Source: Sporobolomyces roseus
Taxonomy: Eukaryota; Basidiomycota; Microbotryomycetes; Sporidiobolales; Sporidiobolaceae
Assembly (NCBI GenBank): GCA_016617785.1
Contig: JADILM010000001.1
Span: 496,001-560,000 of the forward strand
Length of the DNA: 64,000 bases
Reading direction: 5' to 3'
This document shows, one piece after another, positions 34,018 to 46,014 of this stretch. Position numbers and translations under genes: made by a program. Every line of letters starts with the position of its first letter. Position 1 is the stretch's first letter. Under the pieces are notes generated by a model. That model was not told the origin of the DNA. It ran no database searches and saw only the letters and a program-made list of their open reading frames with translations.

Positions 34018-35459
34018 ATGGGGATCAGACAGAGCTTTGCAGCATGCACAGGGTTCAGTAATAAACGTGAATGGGAACCATCAACGGATCTACCAGACTT
34101 GAGCGGCAAGGTCAGTTCCTCCTCTTTAGCGTTCATTCCTCGCTTCAAAATTTCAATAATATCGATCAAACTGACTACGATACTCTCGAAACCAGGTTGC
34201 GATCGTCACTGGTGGTAACACTGGATTAGGGGAACAATGTGCTTTGAACTTGCATTCGAAAAATGCAAAAGTTTATATCGCATGTCGAAACGAGGATAGG
34301 GCGAACGAAGCGATGAAACGGATAAACTCGAAATCACCGGGCAGAGAGGATAGTTTGGTGTACCTGCCATTCGACTTGACGGATCTCAAAACGATAAAGA
34401 GAGCGGCGGAAACGGTCAAGGAGAAAGAACAGAGGTTGGATATCGTCGTTAACAACGCTGGTTTGTTGCGCTTCCTTTCTTCTATCTGAGACGAGATTGA
34501 CGATATTGTACTCTCACTAGGTGTCATGGCGTGGCCTTACAAGATTGTGAACGGAGTTGAAGTCCAATTTGTGAGAAAAGCAGAATCTTTCCTTTCGTCC
34601 CCGCTTTACACCCTCTCATCCTCCTTTCTTCTTCACAGTGGAACCATCTCGGTCACTTCGCTTTCATACAATACCTTCTACCACTCTTGACCAAGACAGC
34701 TCGAGAGAACCCTTCACCAGCAACTTCAGTTCGAATCGTCAACCTCGCTTCGTTAGGTCACAAACTCATGAACAAACCCGATTTCTCTTCGATCGACGGA
34801 GCGAACAAGGATTATGGATCGACATGGAAGAGGTACGGACAGAGTAAATTGGGAAACATCTTGTTCACGAGTGAATTGCAAGAGAGGTTGAAAGGTGAAA
34901 ACATCAAGGTGAGCTTTTCATTTCTTGCTGTTTCTGCTCTCTGCGGTCTCTATGGAAATGTAGGAGTGTGCACTGACGAGAAGATCACACAGGTCAACTG
35001 TTGTCACCCAGGAAACATCGAAACTGAGCTGCACAGAGGACCAGCTGCATCGTACGGAATGATCGCTGTACGTTGTTTTTCCCTCTTTCGCTTCATTGGA
35101 AGAAGAGCTAAACGTCCACTTTGTGTAAATAGCAATGGGCGATCAAGATTCAAGGTTCATTTTTGATGAAGATTCCCGAGGGAGCCAAAACCTCGACTTT
35201 CCTCGCTGCGTCTCGAGAAGTCGATGAACAAGACTACAGGTACGCCCTATCTCTCTTCCGTCTCTCTCCAAAGTCGTGTCAAGCTGATCTCACATTTGAG
35301 TTCAACAGAGGGAAATATTTCACACCGATTGCGACTGAAACTAGTCCGAGTAAAGCAGCGAGGGATCGAGCACTGGCACAACAACTGTGGAGGATCAGTG
35401 AGCAATTCGTCAAGGACCATGACCCGTCACTGAACGAAGCGAAAGTGAACGAATCTTGA
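34018..35459 (+). CDS. Short-chain dehydrogenase/reductase, tandem copy 2
   Basis: Paralogue of the preceding gene, with the same opening (MGIRQSFAACTGFSN) and the same intron layout. Landmarks: SGKVAIVTGGNTGLG, IACRNEDRA, PFDLTDLKTI, VVNNAGVMAWPYKIVNG, WNHLGHFAFIQYLLPLL, VRIVNLASLGH (catalytic Ser), RYGQSKLGNILF (Tyr-x-x-x-Lys) and NCCHPGNIETEL. It ends NEAKVNES with TGA at 35457-35459. The cofactor and catalytic residues are intact, so both copies may be active. The run VNNAGVMAWPYKIVNGVEVQ is identical in both, while outer regions have diverged, as expected for an old local duplication. Copy 2 may have one more intron than copy 1 near 34910-34993 and 35068-35160. Confidence 0.88.
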
Positions 35460-35749
35460 GAGGAGGGAAAGCGCGTGTCTCTTTGTTGTACTTGTTTTCG
35501 TATTTTCTCGCATATTCATATCTTTCTACGTTCCTCTATCGTAGCGCTTCTTCCCTAATCTTGTTCAATCTCCCAGCTACACGCTCGTCACACACGATCT
35601 CTCACCGCTGCAGAAGAGAGAGCAAGAGAGAGCTGAACGGTGAATTTCTCAAGGGAATTGATTATTCCATTCAGAAAACCCCTCAAACAAACGCCCTTTT
35701 TTTACGTTCATCCCCAAACATGTCTTTCAACAACAAGGTCAACTTCCGT

Positions 35750-36618
35750 TTAAGCCTCAGTGCGGGGTCCACCTCGTCCGACACCAGCGAACCTAGGTCG
35801 GAAATCATCTCCACCTTGTTCCTTTCCTCCCTCGGCACCTTGACGACGACGGTAACCCTCATCTCCTCCAGCACGGGGAGCACGGTAGGCACCTCCTTCG
35901 GGACGAGCGGATTGTCCGGGACGGGGAGCGCGAACTTGCTTCTTGAAAGTAGCGGGAACAATCTGATCATGGTTTTCGTTTCGGTGAGGAGTCAGTAAGG
36001 AGAAGGGAGAGATGAGAGTGGGTAGAGGGGGAAAGGGGGGGAAGACTTACCTCGGCGGGAAGGTGGAGGTACTCGCGGAGGTAGTCAATGCCCTCAGGGG
36101 TGAGGACATACTAAAAACGAAGCACAAGCGACCCGTTAGCGAATGTTGGAAGAGTGAGAGAGGAAGAACACAAAGAGACGTACGTAGTAGTACTGCCACG
36201 AGAAGTGGGTAGTGAGGAAACCCCTCGAGGTCAACGATTGGCAAGCCTTGATGACGAACAAGTTCTTGACATCGAGGTCTTGGTGCTTGGGAGCGTTGAA
36301 GTCCTTCTTGGCGACGAGGACACCCTCTGAAGAATGTCGAGTGTAGTTGTCGAGAGAGATGTTGCGGGAAATGAGAATTGATCAATCGAGGTCGTTACGC
36401 GGGATCGAGGTGCGGTTGATAGGATTAATGATTGTGATGAGATGTAATCGATTATTGCGAATAGTGAATAGATGGGAGAGAAGAGAAGAGAGAGAGAGAA
36501 AGGAAGGTTAGCGAAATGTTCACTAGTGGTGCGAGAAAGAGGTGAAAGTGAAGGGAGAGAGCGTACCCTTGAAGAGGTTCTCGTAGATGACGCGCCTATC
36601 GGCCTTGGGAATGATCAT
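35750..36618 (-). CDS. RPS10: Cytosolic ribosomal protein eS10
   Basis: Small-subunit ribosomal protein near the mRNA entry region. The start at 36616-36618 opens [18 protein letters not shown] 240-base intron (36566-36327) joins to [19 protein letters not shown], then [19 protein letters not shown] and [20 protein letters not shown], then [17 protein letters not shown]. The Arg/Gly-rich tail ends [11 protein letters not shown], with TAA at 35750-35752. Length and order match eS10 of other fungi. A 180-codon plus-strand open frame over the last exon is an antisense shadow. The large first intron close to the ATG is typical of fungal ribosomal-protein genes. Confidence 0.95.
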
Positions 36619-37393
36619 GCTGGGCCTAGAGAAAGCGAGGGAGGGAGATAGGCGGGAAAATGAGGAAAGATGGGAGATGAGACGGAGAGAGATTCAAGTC
36701 GGGAGGTTAGTGAAACTTGAACATGAGATACCTCGACAGGATCAAACCCTGATGATCTCTGGCCTTTCCCATTTTTATCTGTTCTATCAGACTATTCTAT
36801 CCCTGCCCTTCCTACTCTACCAGCTCGATGAGAAGTGGTTGATTTGACCGTGCTCCGACACTCCTCCCCTCCCAACTCGCTGCATTGTACTGAGTAAACC
36901 CTGACCGCCTTCTGTAACCGATTCTACCCATTCCTGACCCACTGTGATCGAGTTTGAGGTTGTGAGAGTGATGATAATTGAGATTATTGTGTTTTTGAGA
37001 AGAAGATGAGAAAAAGTGCTACAGGTGGTCGAATTGGGCTGATGGAGGGCTGACTGGCTAGAAGAGCTGTTGGATAGTGTATACTCACTTCTAAGGGGTT
37101 GACTGGCGATCGTATGGACGGATGCGAGTGAGGGAAAGGGCGAGTCGCTTCTCTCCTTTCTCTCTCTCTCCAAAATCTCTCTCACAAATTATCACCTCTC
37201 CGAACTGACCAATTCTCTCCCTCTCTCATCTTGCTCTGTCTTTACTTGCTTCGTTATTCAATCTCGCTCAAACTCTTTTCGCTCGCCGAATCTTGTACAG
37301 TTGATCCGCTTCAAGTTTCCCTCGACCGCTCCACCTCTCCTCCCCATCTCATCCGATCAAATTCTCCTCTCCTTCGCTCGTCACCTTTACACT
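36619..37393. promoter_or_regulatory. Divergent promoter between RPS10 and the tyrosine phosphatase gene
   Basis: 775 bases. CT-rich blocks on the plus strand (about 37150-37245 and 37320-37390) precede the phosphatase start. No further motif was identified by eye. Confidence 0.5.
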
Positions 37394-38756
37394 ATGTCCA
37401 AATCTATATCATCACCACCGTCCTTCCTCACGCCTTCCGTCAGCGACCTCAATCAAATCTATCGTACTCTTTCGAATCGAGAACAAGCTCGTCGAATTCT
37501 CTCACAACGTTCACTCCAGTTCAACCGATCGAACACGTCGAATTCGAATCATGCTCGAGACGAACCATTCGCAGTCAATGTCGGGAGCTCGAGAGATAAT
37601 CTAGGGAACAATAGGTAATAAATCACTTTTTCACTCCTGGTCCTTCTCGAGCTCACCCGACCTTTCCACCTCGTGATAGATACGGTGATATAATAGCCTA
37701 CGACTCGAGTCGAATTCTCATCCCCTCAACTTCGACCTCAACCTCGACTTCCGAACCAGTTCCTTCTGAATTCTACGTCAACGCATCCTTGATCCTCGAA
37801 CCAGATCTCGGATTCTCCTCTCAAGATCTCCCCCGACGATACTGGGTAGCTGCTCAAGTAAGCTCTCAAACTTCTTCTCTCTCTCGCTCTCTCTGCACTC
37901 TCATGACTAAGCTGTTTTTCGTAAACTTCTCCAGGGTCCAACATCAACAACTATCCCAGCCTTCCTTTCGCTACTCCTTCACCCACCCTGCTCACCCTCT
38001 CACCCTGATCCTCAACTTTCCCCGATCAATCTCATAATCCAATTGACTCCCCTAATCGAACAAAACCGAGAGAAATGCGCCCCTTACTTCCCTAGTGATC
38101 GGGAAGGGGAAGAGTGGGTTTGGGACGAAGAAGATCGAGAGGATGGTGGAAACGGAAGCGTGTGGGTGAGGTATGAGGGACGATTAGAGGGAGAAAAGGG
38201 CGAGAGGAGGAGTAAATTGAGAGTGGGAAGTAAAGAGGGAGAGGAAGGGAGAGAAGTAATTCATGTCGAATACCTCGGTTGGAGGGATCATGGTATGTCA
38301 ACGACCATACCTCTTCCCACTACCAATTTCCATTTCAATTGAGCTTTCAATTGGGTTCGTTTTTCTCCCCCCGCAGGTGTGCCAGAAGATCCATCCCACC
38401 TCGTTTCCTTCATTTCACGAATGAACCTACTCAACTCGTCCCTCTCTCCGTCGCCCTCCCCAATCCTATTACATTGTTCCGCCGGAGTCGGTCGAACTGG
38501 TACTTACCTATCCATCTCTTCCCTCCTCCCTCTCCTAAAACTCTACGCTTCAAACTCATCCCTCCCTTCACCTTCAACAACAACGAGGGAAGATGATCAT
38601 CATCCGATAGGAGAGAGTTATCCTCACAAAGGGGATTACGTAGGAATGACGGTGGATCGAATTAGGGATCAAAGGACTACGATGGTTCAGACTAAAGATC
38701 AATTAGGATTCGTTTATCAAGCGTTGAGGACCTCGTGGGAGGAAGGAACCTATTGA
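37394..38756 (+). CDS. Classical protein tyrosine phosphatase
   Basis: Dephosphorylates phosphotyrosine in signalling proteins. The start at 37394 opens MSKSISSPPSFLTPSVSDLN. Landmarks: YGDIIAYDSSRILIP and FYVNASLIL (substrate-recognition region), RRYWVAAQGPTSTT (the QGP motif), LTPLIEQNREKCAPYFP, EYLGWRDHGVPEDP (WPD loop equivalent, with Asp) and the signature ILLHCSAGVGRTG, whose catalytic Cys codon is about 38475-38477. Then follow GMTVDRIRDQRTTMVQTKDQ (Q loop) and FVYQAL. The last exon stops at 38756. An acidic/charged insertion (about 38095-38260) lies between KCAPYFP and the WPD loop. It is likely an ortholog of fungal Ptp1/Pyp-type enzymes; the target is not known. Confidence 0.9.
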
Positions 38757-39171
38757 GGGGATGGGGATGAAAGGCTATACTATCAGATCTGATCTGGGTA
38801 ACACCCCTTGTTGTACGAGATGATTGGCTTTTTCGTGCGAAAAAAACAAAGTTTTTGGTTTTGCTATGTTCGAAGGGTTTCGCGTCTGTCGAGAGGGAGT
38901 GCGGGACGAGAAAGAAGCACTGATCACTACTCCTACCGAGAGACTGACGACGAGAAAAGAGTGCGAAGAGGGTCGTTAAAAATTGCGAAAGAGAGCCGAA
39001 TGATGGCAAAGGGCCTATGAAAAGTCTAAACAAGAAAGGAAGAAGAGAGGGTTCACTGATGGCCTAAGTTCCTGATGTAGAGAGGGGAGGGTGGGCAAGT
39101 AAGTTAATCTAAGGTATCCAAGAGAGATTGAGAGAAAGAAAAGAAAAGAAACAAAGATAAGTTTCATCGCT
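38757..39171. other. Intergenic region between convergent genes
   Basis: 415 bases at the tails of the phosphatase (plus) and the Sec14-like gene (minus). Nothing recognised. Confidence 0.5.
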
Positions 39172-41016
39172 CTAAGCGGTAAGCGCAGGTACTGCTTGCT
39201 CCACTGCATCTTTCGGTGCGATTGGTGCATCGACAAACTTATCGTCCAATCCCGGTGTAGTTGCTTTCTCGATACCAGTTGTCGTCGTAGCTGCCGTCGA
39301 AACCGTTCCCTCCGAACTCGAGTTCTCATTCGTCGACGTCGATAATTCCGTCTTGTCCTTCTTTTCATCTTCTAACTTTACCTCCTCTAATCCCTTCTCC
39401 AACCCCTCTTCCTCCTCGCCATCGACTTTCCTACCACCCCTAATCACCGCCTCATCAACTCCACACAAACCTTTCCCAAATTTCTTCCACCTCTCGAAAT
39501 TAGCCTCCTTCCTCTCCATACACAATTTCGTCAATGCCGGGAAATAAGTTTCGTGGTCGTATTGGAAATCGATTGAACCTCCAAAGATTTTTTGAAGTTG
39601 GGATGGGGGAATCAAGGAGGTTGCGTCGGGAGTTCCTTCGAGGAATCGGATCTGGAGATTAAGGAAAAGGGAGGGTTTCAGTGGGAGAAACGAGGAAAGG
39701 GGATAAATCCTGGAGATGCGAGGAAGGAAAAAAGGTTTACTTTTTCTTTCGTTACGGGATCAACGAAAGGTGAGACGAGCTGGAAACCGAGTCAAGAAGT
39801 CAGTTTGGGGACGGAGTCAGGAGGAACCAGGGGAGAGAATAAACTCACTTTGTAGAAAGCGAAAAAGATTTGAGGAATGTTTACGCAAACCGCTTTACCC
39901 AACCTCTCACAATAATAAGTTTGTAAAATCTCCAACCTAATTTTCACTCTCCCTCCTCTCGTCAGCATATTCTCGTTTGGAAGAAGAAGAAGAAGGGAGA
40001 CTGGAACGTACACTTTACGAGCTTGTGAGAGGGTCGTAGGTTGTGATTTGGTATCTTTCAAGTTTGCACCGAAATCGATACAGAGACATAACATTTCTGT
40101 TGCTGGATCTGTCGCGGGGGCCAAGTCCAAGCAACGCTGTTTCGTTTTGGGCGTGGAGGGGGAGTCAGTAAAGTTCGCGGGGAACAAGGAAGAGGAAAGA
40201 GAGTTCTTACCTCGAGACACCAAACTACGAAACTGATTTGATCTGGACCTGTTTGAGTATTCTGTCTATAAGGATGCTATCGACACGACTCGTCACATCT
40301 TGACGTCAGTTCTCTCTCTAGCTTCGGTTGAAAAGAGAGAGAGAAGAAGCTGTACCATGTAAAGAACTGGTCTACAATCGACATCGAACCCAAACACCAA
40401 TTCTTTCCCCGTCTCTCCTTCCCTCGATACATCACTCTCTTTCATTTCTTCGACTTTGAACTCCCTCCTCCAAACGAGGGTTTCTTCTGCTCGTTTCAAG
40501 GCGTTTGGGTAATCCCATTTCGTCGCTCTCAAACAACGTTGGAACGCTTGAGAGGACCAGTAACATCTCTCCACGTCGTTCAGAGGATGGAGAGCAGACT
40601 GAATTGAAGACAAGGAAAGAAGGGAGTTAGTGGTGGTTATGTCATGCCGAGGGAAGCGAAGGGGGGATGATGCGAAAGAGTCTCGCTCATCGGCACAAGC
40701 GAGTATATTGAGATGGTGAGCTTACATCGTCTACGTTTACACCCTTTGAGTTTCCCCCAAACAATCCACCGAATCTACTCGCAGTCTCTTTCCCTTGATT
40801 AACCCAAAGTTGTTTCAACTCTTTCAGAGTAGTCGGTAACTTGAAGTTTGGGTCATTGAAGTGGTCTACGAGTTTTGATAATTTGTCTTGTTGATCTTTT
40901 GATAGAGTTCTAGGTGGGAGAGGAGTCGAAGATGAATCGGGTTGAGCCAAGGGGAGTGAGAAGGGAGTTGAAGAATCAGAAGGTGGTACAGCTAAACTCG
41001 ATTCAAACGTAGCCAT
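39172..41016 (-). CDS. Sec14-like CRAL-TRIO phosphatidylinositol-transfer protein (Pdr16-like)
   Basis: Lipid-exchange protein that binds phosphatidylinositol and presents it to kinases. The start at 41016 opens MATFESSLAVPPSDS. Seen: the N-terminal helical lobe ERCYWSSQAFQRCLRATKWD and RAEETLVWRREFKVEEM; then the CRAL-TRIO core with GFDVDCRPVLYM, HPYRQNTQTGPDQISFVVWC, LCLCIDFGAN, VLEILQTYYCERLGKAVCVN, PQIFFAFYKLVSPFVDP and FLEGTPDATSLIPPSQLQKI. An acidic, Ser/Thr-rich tail follows (GGRKVDGEEEEGLE), ending VEQAVPALTA. Introns interrupt the core several times. The HPYRQNT segment resembles the Pdr16/Pdr17 branch more than Sec14 itself; that subfamily choice is tentative. It starts 111 bases from the divergent gene at 41128. 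Confidence 0.85.
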
Positions 41017-41127
41017 CTGAGCGACTAGTTCCGTGTGATAGAGTAAGAGGGATTAGAGTAAGAGAATGAGCGAGAATTCCACGAGGAAATCTAAAATCTT
41101 CGGAGTTCTCCCTCCGACCAGCAACTC

Positions 41128-42229
41128 ATGTCAACTCGCTCATCAAGTCCATCAACAGCTTCAGAAGCAGAAGAAGATGAAGCTTCCACTTCTCGACTAG
41201 CAGCACTCGAAGCGCTCCTCTCCTCGCAACTGTACGAATCTACAACTTCAACTTCAACTTCCCTCCCTCCTCCCACTCTCCCTCTCAAACAACCTGAATC
41301 AGTAGACCCTCCCTTGGATGTCTCATTCCGTTTATTCAGTACCCAATCAGCTCCGACCCGAATCACCATCAGATCAGAGTCGACTCCACCCCCTATCTCG
41401 ATTGACCCTAGAATTCGTTCAGTCTCTCAAGAACCCCCTTCCATAGTCAAACAAAGAACTAAACGTATAGAATCAACTGCAGTATCAGGTCAAGAAATCT
41501 TACAACAATCTACTCTACTACCCGTAAACTATTCCTCTTCCTTTTTCTCTGAATCTTTACTTCTTTCGCTCAAACGTTTCCTCCTCGTTTCCTCTTCTAT
41601 AGATCCCTCATCCCCCTTCTTATAGACACACAACTCGTTCACTCCACGCACCACTCCACGCACCTCCTTCATCAACCCGAGCCCCTCTCCCCCTCCCTTC
41701 ACTAGCCTATCTAAACTCTCGTCTCCCTTCAAAACTACACAAACTCTCTCCTTTAACCGTACCAAACGAAGAATCACCTCGTACACCAAACGAAGGATTA
41801 CTCAACCATGGTCCCTACACATTGGGTAAGAAAGGGGATGGAATGAAAAGACGTTTACCGATTGAATTGGATGGGGAATCAACAAAGAAGAAGAAGGTCA
41901 AGTTGGTTGTCGTTCCAGTGTTGGGGGTGGAGAAAGTTGAAGAACATGTTTGGGAGAAAATGGAGTTGGAGAAGAAGAGGAAAGAGGGCAAGAGAAAAGG
42001 GGAGAAAGCGAGGAGAGTTAGGAGGAAATTGAAGGAGGGAAAGGAGAAGGATCGGAAAAGAGCTCTGGAAGGTGAGGGGGATGGGAAAGTGGCATTGGTC
42101 GGAGGCAAAGGAGATGCGGTGAGAAAGGTGCAGGAGAAAAAGGAGAGGAGGAAAAGAAAGGGGAGGTTATCGAAGGAGAGGAGAGACAGGATTAAGAAGA
42201 GGACCGAGAAGATTGTGAAGAAAAGCTGA
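41128..42229 (+). CDS. Basic, probably nucleolar protein of unknown function
   Basis: Not assigned with confidence. The start at 41128 opens MSTRSSSPSTASEAEEDEAS. The conserved-looking core is DVSFRLFSTQSAPTRITI, followed by IDPRIRSVSQEPP and EILQQSTLLP. An intron fits at 41524-41602 (GTAAAC to CTATAG, in phase) and joins the second exon IPHPPSYRHTTRSLHAPLH, then SLAYLNSRLPSKLHKLSPLT and LNHGPYTLGKK. The C-terminal third is extremely Lys/Arg-rich and ends RTEKIVKKS. The combination of an RLFS-type core and a basic tail resembles a small group of uncharacterised fungal proteins (possibly Pfam DUF2011, from memory). Nucleolar location and a ribosome-biogenesis role are inferences from composition. 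Confidence 0.65.
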
Positions 42230-42573
42230 GGGATGACAAAGTGTCTTCAGGTAGATAGTAAGAGCTTCCTTGAAAGCATGTTGTTGTAAACCTCAATTCG
42301 TCGTTTTTTTCACCTTTTCGCTCCAATGCTCGAACTACAGGTTCAGGAGGGAGAGTGACTGCTTGAGCGAGGTAGGGGTGTATTCCTTCTCCTTCGTTCA
42401 AGTTCGGTTAAATAGAGGAGCGATATGAAAAAACGAGCTTTGAAAATGCAAAAGACAAAAAGTCAAAAGAAGGTATGCAAAACAAAAACGACGACGACGA
42501 TGATCGAGATATCTCCCCAAACTCGCTCAAACAGCACTGAAGAGAAATCAAAGTGATAGTGGTGGGTCCGTCC
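42230..42573. other. Intergenic region between convergent genes
   Basis: 344 bases, A/T-rich in the middle (about 42420-42500); no genes or sites recognised. It holds the tails of the basic-protein gene and PRMT5. Confidence 0.5.
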
Positions 42574-45500
42574 TTACCAACAAATGAAACTAGTTCTTCC
42601 TCCCGGATTATGTAGTTTACTCATACTGATCAAAATCCTCTGTCCTTGTTCATTAACCCCTACAGGTTCCCTCACACCACCACCCCCAGCACCGATCGAA
42701 CCAGTCGTACTAACTCCTTCTTCCTCAGCAATCCCAGGCATCCTTCCATCATTCCCTGCACTACTACCCAACATGGGACTCGGAGCGCTCATGAATGCGT
42801 CGCCATGATTTCCCGGGGTCGAAGGAGTAGGAGAGAATGCACCCGGTCTTAATCCAGAAGAGAATGTACCAGAGGTTGCGGAACCTGGAGGGGTCGGAAC
42901 GAAGGAGAGGGATTGAGCGGGGAGGTAAGTCGAACAGGACCATTCGAACCAGACTCGTCTTTTAGTGTTGTCTGTTAGGCGCCACATTTGTACATCGAGT
43001 TCGGAGCGAGCGGGGAGGTAGAGTGGTTCCTATACATACGTCGATTGAAATGCGGTGAGGTTGGGAAAAGAGTCAGGAAGAAGAGGGAAGACTTACGGAG
43101 AGAGGGAAGAAAATTGGGAACCAACTGAGCATATCCCCTGCTGCTCGTTCAGGGTGGATCGATAAGGTAACGTCACCGTACAGGACCGCCTCAAAGTATC
43201 CGGCGAATCCATGACAAACTCCAGCTCGAGGAATGTGGAAACTGAGATGAGTCGATCGTGCGTTGTGATGATTCGTGAATGGTAGACCTGTCAACTCTTT
43301 CCCCCCTCGGTCAGTGATAGCAAAGCGTACCTAAGAACAGCGATCCAGGCGTACCTTGAGAATCAACGACGACGTCCGGTCTCGGATGATCAAAAGTCCA
43401 ACATTCCTGAACTTTGTCGACTCCCAACCTTCCACCCGCTGCGCTCAACATGTGCATAGCAGAGAACATGACGACGTAAGGTTGTTCAGCTGGTTTCGAA
43501 TCGAGTACTGTCGAGGCCGAGGCGACTTGAGGGTTTGAAACTTCGGTGTGAAGTCGAGAAGTCGAAATCGGTGCGAGGTAAGAAGTGTAAGATGCAGGAA
43601 TAGAGATACCGTCGGCTGTTACAGATCTCAAGTGGAGCGTCAGAGGGAGAGTAAATGCAACGAACGAGGAGAGAAAGAGAGCGAGCGGGAAAACTCACGT
43701 TTGAGAGTTCTCATGACTCCATCCAAACATTCCGGACTCAATTCGTTATCTCCGAACGAACCCAACAGCTCACTAACGATGATATCTGCTTTCTCCCTCG
43801 GATTGAAACTCCTCATATCTGAATAGACGAGCTTGACCTGACTACCCCATTCCAAAGCCGACCTTTCTTGCAGAATGACGAATGCAGAAGGGTTCTTTTC
43901 GACTGCCGTCACTTGAATCTTGCGTTGTGCTCGTTCTGCAGCTCGAAGACATCCAGCAACGAGAGGTCCTCGTCCGGCTCCCACTACAAAGATTGTTCTG
44001 AATCGAGGAAACATGTCGAAACTTCGTCAGTTCCCTCAAGACTCGTTCAGGGGAGAGTGAAAGTTTCAGCAACTCACGTTGTTGAACCCTCTGGTCGATC
44101 GAGTAAAGCTTTGTAAGCAGCTTCTTCATACTGCCTGTACTTGATCGGATCTTTCTCGAACCCTTCATAAGTTTCTCCCTCGAGGTTGTCCATCAAAGGT
44201 TGTAAAGGTTGTTGCAAATGATCCATGTAACCTTGAGCGTACTCCTCGACGGGAACCAACTCGTTTGATTTCCGGTAGAGGTATCGAACGTATTGAACGT
44301 AGGCGAGAGGTCCTCCTGATTGATGTTGATTTCGATGAGATCCCGAAACAATCACGGTTGGTCGAAACTATTCCAAAGTACTTGCTCAGTTGAGTAGATT
44401 TCAACGTAGGTAGAGAGGGCGTTGGAACTCACCTTGAAGATACCTTTCAAGAAAGCTTGCATACTTTTCGAGAGGACTGGATAACCTTTCGCATTCGGAA
44501 TGAAACTTGAACAGGGTAAGAAGATGTGTTTGACGGGTTCTGCAGACCATCTACCGAGACTTCGACTCGGTGGTAATGGGTTCGAGAGGTCGAGAGCTGC
44601 AAACAGAACCGATCGGAAATCAGTCTCGAATAGAGCAGATTGTCTCGTGATTTCGCTTACTGAGCGTCAATCGAGGAGAGTAGCTGCATAGACCTCGAAG
44701 AGCGTTCCACATATCCCAAGTCTCACTTCGATCTGCTTCGGGGGAGATAGCGTTATAAGCTGAACTTCCTGGTCGAGCGTTGAGTTCGGTTTGAGAGTAT
44801 TCAGCGACGGGTAAGCGGATCGAGATCTATCGTAGCGAGGTCCAGATCAGCTTCTCGAAACACATCAGGTCGAGCGTGACTCACGTTGATGTGCCAACTG
44901 CTAGCTAGAGCACCGTTGATCGCACGAGCATAATCGGCTAGATATTCTCGATTTTCGAGTCGAGGTGGAGGAATGATGATGGTAGTGATTGATAGGTAAG
45001 AAGCGAAACTGATCTCCTGCCGCAGCGCCTGATTGAACGAGGCGAAGTCGTCAGTAAAGGGAGAATGAGGGAGATGAGGAAAAGTGAACATACGAGTTCC
45101 GCATCGAATCGGATTCCTTCTACTGAGCTATCGAGTTCCAGCCAATCTGACGCAAAGGTGATCAAGCTACCAGCTTCCTCTGTATAGCAAGAAGGAGGGA
45201 TCAGCCCTCATCGAACGAGTTCGGACTGTGAAAGGGAGAATGAAACTGACCGCTTCTCGTAAGATTGACTTCATTCCTCAAGAAACCACCTCCGGCTCTC
45301 CAGTTTTCCGCCTCTGTCCTCTGTATCTCCTCTTGTTGACCCGAAGCTGCCCCTAAATCCGCTTCAGTAGCACTCGCAGTAATCGTACACATTCTCTCCC
45401 ACCTCTCCTGCCAATTCCCATTCGTCAAAGGTACCGCAACCAAATCATAATCCGTCTTTTCAACTTTCTGTCCAGTCCAACCTCTCGCCGCTTCGGCTGG

Positions 45501-45707
45501 TGTCGGTTCTCGAGGTGGAGTGTACAGAGTCGAGGAAACTAGTCGAGATAATGGAGTTCCTTCAGGACCTAACGGGGGACCGTAGCCTGATCCGGAACCG
45601 ATCACTTTGGATGCTGGAATCCCTCTAGGCGTAGAAGATGAACTCCCAGCTCCTGTCAAGGGAAGGAGCTCTTGTGGAAGATGAAGCGCAATGGGAAGTC
45701 GATCCAT
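42574..45707 (-). CDS. SKB1: Type II protein arginine methyltransferase PRMT5/Skb1
   Basis: Symmetrically dimethylates arginines of spliceosomal and histone substrates; in yeasts it also acts in morphogenesis and the cell cycle. The start at 45707 opens [18 protein letters not shown]-terminal TIM-barrel pieces are readable across several introns. The Rossmann part has [53 protein letters not shown] (SAM-binding Gly motif), [12 protein letters not shown] and the double-E loop [20 protein letters not shown]. The beta-barrel follows ([37 protein letters not shown]). Near the end, after [17 protein letters not shown], lies a long Gly/Ser/Pro-rich insertion of about 90 residues before [21 protein letters not shown]-binding and catalytic residues are all present. 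Confidence 0.92.
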
Positions 45708-46014
45708 CTAGCTAGAGGCTTTCTAATTTTCGGGAATTGCTCTTGAAGAGGCTCTAGTACTTTGCGTGGGTGATCTGAAGTGGTAGAAGTGGTTTGTGAG
45801 GTGGATAGTTGGAAGGAGGGGGGTAAAAAAGTAAATTTGGCGCCTCAACGAAGACTTCTCTTGTTTCTCTCCATCCCTAGACTGCTCATACTCGATACCA
45901 TCACCAGAGAGCTCTGTCGAGATCTCAAACACGCGACAACCCAGCCATACCTGTTGCATCGCTTCCCTCGACTTTGTTCCGCTCTTTCCCATCTCCCTCA
46001 TCTCATCCTCCCCC

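Noticed and set aside
35456..35998. 180-codon plus-strand open frame
   Set aside because: It lies antisense over the last exon of RPS10, whose protein is unmistakable, and has no family features of its own.
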